A stretch of 7,608 bases of DNA, taken from NCBI GenBank assembly GCA_002308135.1, contig DBVK01000002.1, positions 2,941 to 10,548 on the forward strand, given 5' to 3'. The notes under the pieces were generated by a model that had not been told where the DNA came from, did not search any database, and saw nothing but the letters and a program-made list of their open reading frames with translations. The translations under genes were made by a program, and so were the position numbers. The DNA is from Bacteroidales bacterium UBA1266. Lineage in GTDB: Bacteria; Bacteroidota; Bacteroidia; Bacteroidales; WCHB1-69. Shown here piece after piece: positions 1 to 5,899 of the stretch (within the stretch, counting starts at the first letter, position 1; each line of letters opens with the position of its first letter).

Positions 1-265
1 TGCCTATCTCCAAAATCTTCTGCTTGGGGCGCACTTCCAGCAACTGGCTCTGGTAAGCGACGGTAAAAGGCTGGGAAATGGTCTGCCCGCAGGCAATGGG
101 CAGCGCATTGCCCCCATATGCATGCTCCCGCAGAAAAGCCGGCACGAAAAAATGCCTCGGCACGCTCATGAAAGCGTGCAGCACGGCCTCATCCGTGATG
201 CCTTTCCGCTGCAGTTCGCGCACCAGGCGCGCCCGCGCCCCCCGGTCTTTCGGTGTGTCTTCCAT
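1..265 (-). CDS. pcm: Protein-L-isoaspartate O-methyltransferase, N-terminal part (cut by left edge)
   Basis: Translating the minus strand from the ATG at 265 gives 88 codons open to the window edge. Family role: this cytosolic enzyme uses S-adenosylmethionine to methylate L-isoaspartyl residues in damaged proteins, starting their repair to normal aspartyl bonds. The visible part includes the family segment VPRHFFVP (residues 35-42), ALPI (54-57) and the hallmark GQTISQP (60-66), whose Thr/Ser belong to the active-site loop. The SAM-binding motif I begins as ILEIG (84-88) and is cut by the edge. Typical family length is about 210 residues, so roughly 120 lie outside. The start is supported by a Bacteroidota -7 box just upstream. 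The family's usual acidic YxD/E stretch before ALPI reads YGGN here. Family assignment is secure; whether the gene is intact cannot be judged. Confidence 0.93.
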   Translation of the reverse strand, partial: MEDTPKDRGARARLVRELQRKGITDEAVLHAFMSVPRHFFVPAFLREHAYGGNALPIACGQTISQPFTVAYQSQLLEVRPKQKILEIG

Positions 266-283
266 TAGCCTTTGCTGAAAGGG

Positions 284-291
284 CAAAAATA
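284..291 (-). promoter_or_regulatory. Probable Bacteroidota -7 promoter element for pcm
   Basis: On the minus strand this reads TATTTTTG, matching the Bacteroidota sigma-ABfr -7 consensus TAnnTTTG. It lies 18 bp before the pcm start codon, so transcription would begin about 10-15 nt ahead of the ATG. No clear TTTG -33 box is visible about 19-21 bp upstream, so this rests on the -7 element and position only. Confidence 0.5.
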
Positions 292-336
292 GTATTTTTT
301 CAGATACGATTTTTCTATTCGCGCTATGCGGGCAAT

Positions 337-348
337 AAAAAAAAAAAA
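337..348. repeat. A12 homopolymer tract in divergent intergenic region
   Basis: Twelve consecutive A residues (T on the other strand) lie in the 121-bp region between the pcm start and the oxidoreductase start, about 40 bp before the latter. Such tracts can bend DNA, act as upstream promoter elements or vary in length through slippage. No -7 box matching TAnnTTTG was found on the plus strand here, so the oxidoreductase promoter is not assigned. Confidence 0.6.
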
Positions 349-386
349 GCGGCGTTTTCTATCGAAACAACCAATCTCACACTGCT

Positions 387-1370
387 ATGCTAAAAATAGG
401 CGTATTCGGCGCAGGCCATTTAGGGAAAATCCACATCAAATGCTGGAAAAACATCGGGAACATCGAGCTGGTCGGCTTTTACGACACTGACCCGGAAAAT
501 GCGAAGGAAGTGTCGGAGAGCTTTGGCATCCCCTTCTTTGCCAACGACGAAGAGCTGATGAGGCAATGCGACGCCATTGACATTGTCACCCCGACCTTGA
601 ACCATCACGCCTCTGCCATGAAAGCCCTGAAGGCAGGAAAACACGTTTTCATTGAAAAACCCATCACCGCAACCCTTGCCGAAGCGGAGGACATACTGCA
701 TTATTCGGAAGAGCATCACCTGAAGGTGCAGATAGGCCATGTGGAGCGTTTTAACGATGCGTATCTGGAAGCTAAAAAATTCATAGACAATCCTTTATTT
801 ATTGAATGCCACCGTCTGGCCGAATTCAACCCCAGGGGAACCGACGTTTCCGTTGTCCTGGACCTGATGATACACGACATTGACCTCATACTGCACATGG
901 TCCAATCCCCCATCGCCAGCATCAGCGCCAGCGGTGTCGCGGTCATCACCGACACACCGGACATCGCCAATGCCCGCATAGAGTTCGAGAACGGATGCAC
1001 CGCCAACCTGACGGCCAGCCGCGTTTCCATCAAAAAAATGCGCCGGGCGCGTATTTTCCAGAAAAACGCCTACATCACACTGGATTACCAGAACAAGGAG
1101 GCGCAAATCCTCCGCATGCGCGATTACGTGCCGGAAGACAGCAACGACCTCATGCCCCTGATCCTGGATTTGGGGAAAGGGAAAGGGAAAAAACGCATTT
1201 TTATTGAAAAGCCCAACGAGATTCATGTCAATGCGATTGAAACGGAACTGTCGCTTTTCGCGGACAGCATCCTCCACAACCGCGAATGCGAGGTGTCGGT
1301 CTACGATGGCTACCGGGCCTTGGAAGTGGCCTACCGCATCATGGACAAGTTTAAAAAATTACCTTTCTAA
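387..1370 (+). CDS. Gfo/Idh/MocA-family NAD(P)-dependent oxidoreductase
   Basis: A 327-residue protein of normal family length. The N-terminal Rossmann fold carries GAGHLG (residues 8-13) for dinucleotide binding, with an acidic residue D33 at the end of the second strand. The family signature EKP is at 90-92 within GKHVFIEKP, followed by GHVERFN (117-123). The C-terminal substrate domain has DLMIHDIDLIL (159-169), where H163 matches the usual catalytic His of the family. Members oxidise or reduce hydroxyls of sugars and inositols. The GHVERFN and DLMIHDID segments resemble the branch that includes UDP-N-acetylglucosamine 3-dehydrogenases (GnnA/WlbA-like), but this is my recollection of motifs and the substrate is not proven. 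No sugar aminotransferase or acyltransferase gene is next to it. It appears to be a single-gene unit. Its end overlaps the convergent M16 peptidase gene by 12 bp. Confidence 0.88.
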   Translation: MLKIGVFGAGHLGKIHIKCWKNIGNIELVGFYDTDPENAKEVSESFGIPFFANDEELMRQCDAIDIVTPTLNHHASAMKALKAGKHVFIEKPITATLAEAEDILHYSEEHHLKVQIGHVERFNDAYLEAKKFIDNPLFIECHRLAEFNPRGTDVSVVLDLMIHDIDLILHMVQSPIASISASGVAVITDTPDIANARIEFENGCTANLTASRVSIKKMRRARIFQKNAYITLDYQNKEAQILRMRDYVPEDSNDLMPLILDLGKGKGKKRIFIEKPNEIHVNAIETELSLFADSILHNRECEVSVYDGYRALEVAYRIMDKFKKLPF

Positions 1371-2600
1371 CGCCTTGTAATACAAGGTTGAGCAATTGCT
1401 TTCGGTGAATAACCCCCGGCTTGCCTCCCGGAGCTGTTCCGCCTGCACCCGACGGTAAAGGCCGTCTTCGTCGTAATACCGCTCGGCTTTGTCCAGGACT
1501 TCAAAAATGCCGAAATTCATGCTTTTGTCCTGCACCTGCAAATCCGCATAGGAAAGCAAGGTCTGGATTTTGTGCTTTATCCGCAGCAATTCCCGTTCCC
1601 CGACCAATTCCTGCTGCAGCTGAGCCAACACTTCCTGTACGGCGGCATCGGCGGCTTCCAGGGACACGCCCTCGCAAAGGTTGCCCGAAATGATGAACAA
1701 TCCCGGGTCAAAGGTGGCGGTGAGATAGGCGGAAACGGTGGTGAACAGCCGCTTTTCCTCCACCAGAAGGCGTTGCAGGCGGGAGGAGCTCCCGTTGGAA
1801 AGGATGTCGGAAAGGGTGTCCGTGGCATAGAACTCCTCCGCTTTCCGTCCGCAGCAATGGTACGCCTTGACCAGCATATCGTTCGGAACATGGCGCCCCA
1901 CCTCGGTGAAGCGCGGCTCCGTCTGCACAGGCTCCTGCGGCAGCTTGCGCAAATTGGGGGGGCCGGAGGGAATGCCGCCAAACCATTTCTCCACCATGGA
2001 AAACACACGGTCCGTATCAAAATCCCCCGCAATGGACAGCACGGCATTGTTCGGACGGTAAAAACGGTAGAAAAACGCCCTGACCTGCTCCATGTCCGCA
2101 TCGGCAATATGGCGCAACTCCCTGCCGATGGGATTCCAGCGGTAGGGGTGGGTTTTATAGGCCATGGGCTTCAACAGCAGGGACACATCGCCATAAGGCT
2201 GGTTTAGGTAGGACTGCTTGAACTCCTCCATCACCACCTTGCGCTGCACCTCCAGACTCTGCGTGGAAAAAGCCAACTCGTTCATACGGTCGGACTCCAG
2301 CCACAAGGCCGTCTCCAAATTGTCCACCGGCAGCGTCAGGTAATACGTGGTCAGGTCGGCGCTGGTCACCGCATTGTTTTCCCCTCCGGCCTGCTGCAGG
2401 CTGGTGTCAAAGTCCGGAATGTTTTTGGAGCCGCCGAACATCAGGTGCTCGAACAAATGGGCGAAACCGGTGTGCTCCGGATCCTCGTCCCGGGAACCCA
2501 CATCATAAATCACATTGACTGCGGCAAGAGGCGTGGTCACATCCCTATGCAGTATCACCCGCAGGCCGTTGGCAAGGGTGTGTCTTTCAAACGAAACCAT
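1359..2600 (-). CDS. M16-family zinc metallopeptidase (insulinase/processing-peptidase type)
   Basis: A 413-residue protein, the usual length for a two-lobed M16B subunit. The inverted zinc motif HxxEH is present as HLFEH (48-52), with H48 and H52 as zinc ligands and E51 as catalytic base. The third ligand is most likely E126 in RKVVMEEF (120-127). The N-terminus (TLANGLRVILH) and DVGSRDEDPEHTGFAHLFEH are typical of the family, as is SSSRLQRLLVEEKRLF (271-286) in the C-terminal lobe. No signal peptide is visible, so it probably acts in the cytoplasm on peptides or small unfolded proteins. The start lies 1 bp after the pyrD stop, so it is the last gene of the tatA-lipid kinase-pyrD operon and probably translationally coupled. 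M16 proteins often occur as active/inactive pairs, but no partner is in this window. Substrate unknown. Confidence 0.93.
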   Translation of the reverse strand: MVSFERHTLANGLRVILHRDVTTPLAAVNVIYDVGSRDEDPEHTGFAHLFEHLMFGGSKNIPDFDTSLQQAGGENNAVTSADLTTYYLTLPVDNLETALWLESDRMNELAFSTQSLEVQRKVVMEEFKQSYLNQPYGDVSLLLKPMAYKTHPYRWNPIGRELRHIADADMEQVRAFFYRFYRPNNAVLSIAGDFDTDRVFSMVEKWFGGIPSGPPNLRKLPQEPVQTEPRFTEVGRHVPNDMLVKAYHCCGRKAEEFYATDTLSDILSNGSSSRLQRLLVEEKRLFTTVSAYLTATFDPGLFIISGNLCEGVSLEAADAAVQEVLAQLQQELVGERELLRIKHKIQTLLSYADLQVQDKSMNFGIFEVLDKAERYYDEDGLYRRVQAEQLREASRGLFTESNCSTLYYKALER

Positions 2601-2601
2601 G

Positions 2602-3513
2602 TCAATCCACTTTCAACTGGCCAATCAGCTCCTTGACAGAGGCTATACGTTTACGCCTCAGGTAGGCTTCGATGCCTTCCACAATATCAATAGAAACCCT
2701 GGGATGAATAAAATTAGCGGTGCCAACCTGTATGGCAGTGGCTCCCGCCAGGAAAAACTCTATGGCATCCGTGGCGTTCATAATGCCTCCCAAACCTATA
2801 ATCGGCAGTCGGACAGCCTGATGCACCTGCCATACCATGCGCAGGGCGATGGGTTTCACGCAAGGTCCGGACAATCCGCCCGTCACGGTTGAGAGCACGG
2901 GGCGCTGCGTCTCCGCATTCACCGCCATGCCCAAAAGCGTGTTGATGAGGGAAAGCGCATCGGCGCCGGCGGCTTCAACAGCCTTGGCAATGGACGCTAT
3001 ATCGGTGACGTTAGGTGAAAGCTTGACAATTAATGTTTTATGATATGCCTTCCGCACCGCGGAAACCACCCGCTCCGCCTCCTGGCATGAGGTGCCGAAA
3101 GCCATGCCGCCCGCTTTCACATTGGGGCAGGAAATGTTCAGCTCAATAGCCGGAATCCTTTCCAGTTCATTTATTTTTTCCGCCGCAGCCACATAATCCT
3201 CCACTGTCGAGCCGGAAACATTCACCAGCACCTGTGTCCGCAGCTCCCGCAAACGGGGATAGATGTGCCCGATGAAATAATCCACCCCCTTGTTCTGCAA
3301 GCCGACGGCATTCAACATGCCGGAGGGGGTCTCCGCCATACGGGGATAGGGATTGCCCTCCCTCGGATGCAGTGTGGTGCCTTTCACAATGAAGCCCCCA
3401 AGGCGCTCCAAATCCAGAAAATCGGCAAACTCCTCCCCGTATCCGAAGGTGCCGGAGGCGGTCAGCACGGGGTTTTTCAAATGCAGCTGATGTATGTCTA
3501 CAGCAAGATCCAT
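2602..3513 (-). CDS. pyrD: Dihydroorotate dehydrogenase, class 1B catalytic subunit
   Basis: A 303-residue protein of normal family length. It oxidises dihydroorotate to orotate with FMN, the fourth step of de novo pyrimidine synthesis, in the cytosol. Visible motifs are [13 protein letters not shown] (14-26), the FMN-contacting KGTT (44-47), NAVGLQNKG (68-76) and [13 protein letters not shown] (124-136) with catalytic-base Cys129. Also seen are [10 protein letters not shown], and the C-terminal GLGGI and IQVGTANF segments that bind the FMN phosphate. SCPNVKAGG and Cys as base fit class 1 enzymes of the B type, which work with the iron-sulfur/FAD subunit PyrK and pass electrons to NAD. No pyrK is next to it here; its neighbours are a lipid kinase 13 bp upstream and the M16 peptidase 1 bp downstream. 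Class 1A cannot be wholly excluded, but its usual active-site segment differs. Confidence 0.95.
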   Translation of the reverse strand: MDLAVDIHQLHLKNPVLTASGTFGYGEEFADFLDLERLGGFIVKGTTLHPREGNPYPRMAETPSGMLNAVGLQNKGVDYFIGHIYPRLRELRTQVLVNVSGSTVEDYVAAAEKINELERIPAIELNISCPNVKAGGMAFGTSCQEAERVVSAVRKAYHKTLIVKLSPNVTDIASIAKAVEAAGADALSLINTLLGMAVNAETQRPVLSTVTGGLSGPCVKPIALRMVWQVHQAVRLPIIGLGGIMNATDAIEFFLAGATAIQVGTANFIHPRVSIDIVEGIEAYLRRKRIASVKELIGQLKVD

Positions 3514-3526
3514 GCTTTGTTGTTTT

Positions 3527-4486
3527 TTAAATTCCAGTAAGCAAATTCAAAGCGGACGGAAGCATACGGATACGGTATGCCGACGTGGGCAGCGGATCCC
3601 CTTCAATCTCTCCCAGCAGGGGTGTCTCCGATTCCATATAAATTTCCGAAGCCGAAGAATAGGAGATTTCCGGCAAATGTTCCAAATGACCGTTATACAG
3701 GTTTTTAATATTACGTAACACCTTGAAAAAAGATATTTTACGCAATCGCATAATGTTAAACAGCCCGTCCGTCGGATTGGCCATCGGCACTTGCATCATG
3801 CCGTTGCCATTGTAGCGGCAATTGCCCACCGCAATGGAGAAAAGGGGCTCCTCTATGGTCTCCTTTTCCGTTTGGATACGGACACGCTGCGCCTTGTGCG
3901 AAAAAAGCACCTTCAGCAATGTCAGGAGATACACCGCCTTCAGGTTGATGCGGAATTTGGAGTGGGCTGTCTTGTGGATAATGGCGGCATCGAAACCGAA
4001 ACCGGCGATATTGATGAAATGATGCTGCGAAACCACCTGCCCCTCATGCAGGCATTCCACCAGGCCGATGTCATGCAGCAGAAACTGCCCGCGCATGAAA
4101 ATCGGAATGGACTCCATGTACGGACGGGGATACCGGTGCGTCCTGCACCAGTCATTTCCCGTTCCCAACGGAAGCACAGCCAGATACACCTCCTTAGGGG
4201 ATACCCCGGAAGACATGATGCCGTCCACAATCTGGTTCAGCGTGCCGTCACCGCCCATCGCCATCAGGTAACGGTAACCCTCGCGGCATAAATCGGCCGC
4301 GAGTTTCTTGCCGGATTCCGCGTCTTCGGTAATGTAAAACCGGTAGTCCAGCTGCAATTCGTCCAGTTTGCAGGCTATCTCCTCCCAATGCTTGTAGCAG
4401 GAATTGGACAATGCGTTCGGATTGGCGATAATCTGCCACGCATGGTCAAACACAGGAATAGTCTCTTTTTTTGCAACAAAGTCCAT
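3527..4486 (-). CDS. Diacylglycerol/lipid kinase family protein (YegS/DgkB type)
   Basis: About 319 residues from the ATG at 4486. The catalytic domain starts with IIANPNA (19-25) and carries the nucleotide-binding GGDGTLN (78-84) and PLGTGND (106-112), the standard signatures of the DAGK catalytic family. A C-terminal beta-sandwich lobe follows (for example NIAGFGFDA and [10 protein letters not shown]). The family phosphorylates diacylglycerol or related lipids using ATP at the inner face of the membrane; the exact substrate is unknown. The acidic motif near the C-terminus, usually ExDGE, reads EIEGD (293-297), so two acidic residues are exchanged. Start choice is uncertain: a GTG at 4495 would overlap the tatA stop by 4 bp (GTGA) and add three residues. 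I prefer the ATG 5 bp after tatA. It is the second gene of the operon. Confidence 0.92.
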   Translation of the reverse strand: MDFVAKKETIPVFDHAWQIIANPNALSNSCYKHWEEIACKLDELQLDYRFYITEDAESGKKLAADLCREGYRYLMAMGGDGTLNQIVDGIMSSGVSPKEVYLAVLPLGTGNDWCRTHRYPRPYMESIPIFMRGQFLLHDIGLVECLHEGQVVSQHHFINIAGFGFDAAIIHKTAHSKFRINLKAVYLLTLLKVLFSHKAQRVRIQTEKETIEEPLFSIAVGNCRYNGNGMMQVPMANPTDGLFNIMRLRKISFFKVLRNIKNLYNGHLEHLPEISYSSASEIYMESETPLLGEIEGDPLPTSAYRIRMLPSALNLLTGI

Positions 4487-4491
4487 GGCGC

Positions 4492-4713
4492 TCACGCTTT
4501 CGGTTCATTCGTTTCGTCCTTTGAATCAGAGTTTTTAGAATCATCCTCCGGATTCAGCTCGTCCTCCACATTACGGACCGCATTTTTGTACTCACGCATT
4601 CCTTTGCCCAGCCCCCGCATCAGTTCGGGAATTTTTTTCCCGCCGAAGAGCAGCAGCACCACCAATAAAATGATCAGTATCTCCTGACCGCCTATAAAAC
4701 CAAGTGCTCCCAT
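4492..4713 (-). CDS. tatA: Sec-independent translocase component TatA/TatE family
   Basis: A 73-residue protein with the TatA plan: a short periplasmic start, one transmembrane helix (about residues 7-23) with a polar residue E11 near its start, the FG hinge (23-24), and an amphipathic helix ([20 protein letters not shown], 26-45). A strongly acidic, Asn/Ser-rich tail covers 49-73. TatA oligomers form the conducting part of the twin-arginine system, which exports folded proteins. It is the first gene of the minus-strand operon, with its own promoter 27 bp upstream, and is followed within 5 bp by the lipid kinase. tatC is not adjacent, so the receptor must be encoded elsewhere if the pathway works. 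Some Bacteroidota have several TatA/B-like proteins, so TatA versus TatB cannot be fully settled, though the short length favours TatA/E. Confidence 0.92.
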   Translation of the reverse strand: MGALGFIGGQEILIILLVVLLLFGGKKIPELMRGLGKGMREYKNAVRNVEDELNPEDDSKNSDSKDETNEPKA

Positions 4714-4739
4714 TGTCTTGTTTTCTTAAGATTCTTTTG

Positions 4740-4747
4740 CAAAAGTA
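4740..4747 (-). promoter_or_regulatory. -7 promoter element of the tatA operon
   Basis: On the minus strand this is TACTTTTG, a full match to the Bacteroidota -7 consensus TAnnTTTG, 26 bp before the tatA ATG. The predicted start site is near 4733, giving an A-rich leader of about 20 nt. A -33 TTTG is not exact; a T-rich stretch lies in the right area (about 4762-4767 on the opposite strand). The box overlaps a perfect 12-bp palindrome, CTTTTGCAAAAG, at 4734-4745. Confidence 0.7.
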
Positions 4748-4791
4748 ATCATTTCTCCGTGAAAAAACACGTTTTCTGGGAAAATATTTTG

Positions 4792-4799
4792 TACTTTTG
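4792..4799 (+). promoter_or_regulatory. -7 promoter element of lplA
   Basis: Plus-strand TACTTTTG matches TAnnTTTG exactly and lies 17 bp before the first lplA ATG (4817) and 38 bp before the second (4838). Transcription would start near 4806. The -33 region is T-rich (TTTTC at 4772-4776) rather than a clean TTTG. Together with the next base this element forms the mirror copy of the tatA -7 box (9-bp inverted repeat). Confidence 0.7.
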
Positions 4800-4816
4800 C
4801 CCGCTTAAATATAAGA

Positions 4817-5806
4817 ATGTTTCCAAATTTTGAATCCATGCCTGTAGAAATTATTGTCAGCACGCAGCACAACCCTTTCCTGAACCTGGCTGTGGAACAG
4901 ACCCTGCTCAAGGACAACCCCGAAGACACCGTTGTCATGTATTTGTGGAAAAACCGGCAAACCGTTGTCATTGGGAAGCACCAGAACCCTTATACGGAAT
5001 GCCATGTGGAGCGTCTGCTTGCCGAAGGCGGGCACCTTATGCGGCGGCTTACCGGAGGAGGTGCAGTGTACCACGACCTTGGCAACCTGAATTTCACCTT
5101 TATCGCCAGTCCGGAGCGCTACCGGCTGGAGAAGCAGTTTGCTGTGCTGCAGCAGGCCGTGGAAAGCTACGGGCTGCATACGGAGCTGTCCGGACGGAAC
5201 GACGTCTTGTGCGAAGGCCGCAAATTCTCCGGCAACGCATTTTCCACAGGAAAGAACAACTGCCTGCATCACGGGACCATTCTGATCCGCACCGAAATGG
5301 ACAAGCTGCAACGCTACCTGAAACCCAAGCCGGGCAAATTGCACAAGCACGGGGTGTCCTCTGTGGAAAGCCGGGTGGTCAACCTGTCCGAACTGGCGGA
5401 TATCACCTCCGAAAACATCCTTGAGCCTCTGTCGGAAGCTTTCCAAGACATCTATAAGGAAAAAGCCCGGGTGCGGACATGGGAGGAGATTTGTACGGAG
5501 CCTGTGCGGAAACTGGCCGGGAAGCTGGCGGATCCGGATTTTCTGTTTGGCAACTGGCAGCGCTTCCACGCCAAACGCCAGGGAAGCTTCTCCTGGGGCG
5601 AAGTGGAGATAGACCTTACGGTGGATGAAAACGCCAACCGCATATTGAAAGCGGACATCGCCACCGATTGCCTGCAACCCGCCGCTATTGAAAAGGCGGA
5701 GCAGGCGCTGCGGGGGGCTGACAGCCGCAAAGCACCGCAGACAGAAGGGTTTACGGAAAGCGAAGCCGGCATACTGCAAGACATTTTCCAACTTGTTTAC
5801 GCATGA
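4817..5806 (+). CDS. lplA: Lipoate-protein ligase A
   Basis: A 329-residue protein close to the usual length of about 330. It activates lipoate with ATP to lipoyl-AMP and transfers it to a lysine on lipoyl domains (pyruvate and oxoglutarate dehydrogenases, glycine cleavage H protein) in the cytoplasm. The cofactor-transferase domain shows NPFLNLAVEQ (19-28), RRLTGGGAVYHD (76-87) for lipoyl-adenylate binding, and GRKFSGNAF (134-142) with catalytic Lys136. HHGTIL follows at 151-156. A C-terminal accessory domain follows from about residue 240. The start is uncertain: family members usually begin only a few residues before the NPxxNLAxE segment, so the second ATG (4838, protein starting MPVEIIVS) is a good alternative, and it leaves a more normal leader of about 30 nt. 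None of the target enzymes are nearby, so this looks like a stand-alone salvage gene. Confidence 0.95.
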   Translation: MFPNFESMPVEIIVSTQHNPFLNLAVEQTLLKDNPEDTVVMYLWKNRQTVVIGKHQNPYTECHVERLLAEGGHLMRRLTGGGAVYHDLGNLNFTFIASPERYRLEKQFAVLQQAVESYGLHTELSGRNDVLCEGRKFSGNAFSTGKNNCLHHGTILIRTEMDKLQRYLKPKPGKLHKHGVSSVESRVVNLSELADITSENILEPLSEAFQDIYKEKARVRTWEEICTEPVRKLAGKLADPDFLFGNWQRFHAKRQGSFSWGEVEIDLTVDENANRILKADIATDCLQPAAIEKAEQALRGADSRKAPQTEGFTESEAGILQDIFQLVYA

Positions 5807-5851
5807 AGCGCGTTTTTCACAAGATTTTTTCCGCGACAAGCGGCTGGAGCG

Positions 5852-5880
5852 GGCGTTCCGCAAGGAATGCCGGACTTTTT
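5852..5880 (+). terminator. Possible weak intrinsic terminator after lplA
   Basis: GGCGTTCC (5852-5859) and GGAATGCC (5864-5871) can form an 8-bp stem with one G-U pair, closed by a GCAA tetraloop of the stable GNRA class. Four bases later comes a run of five T (5876-5880). It lies in the 93-bp gap between the lplA stop and the MATE start. The T run is short and offset from the stem, and no promoter was found before the MATE gene, so it may only partly stop transcription. Confidence 0.35.
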
Positions 5881-5899
5881 CCATTGTTACTGATACCTG

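Noticed and set aside
795..1277. Minus-strand open frame of 160 codons inside the oxidoreductase gene
   Set aside because: Antisense to a clear Gfo/Idh/MocA gene; no motifs, no promoter and no family resemblance.
1352..1387. Possible intrinsic terminator after the M16 gene (hairpin 1373-1387 and a T6 run on the minus strand at 1352-1357)
   Set aside because: The T run is about 15 bases from the stem and the stem is only five to six base pairs with a usable loop, so it does not fit a standard terminator.
1572..2207. Plus-strand open frame of 211 codons inside the M16 gene
   Set aside because: Antisense to a complete zinc peptidase with intact motifs. The translation is low in structure, rich in Gly/His/Arg, and has no recognisable domain or promoter.
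3791..4291. Plus-strand open frame of 166 codons inside the lipid kinase gene
   Set aside because: Antisense shadow of a gene with intact GGDGTLN and PLGTGND motifs; the translation shows no domain.
4758..4771. Small inverted repeat CGTG-A6-CACG between the two divergent promoters
   Set aside because: Arms of four bases in AT-rich DNA are expected by chance, and nothing independent supports an operator.
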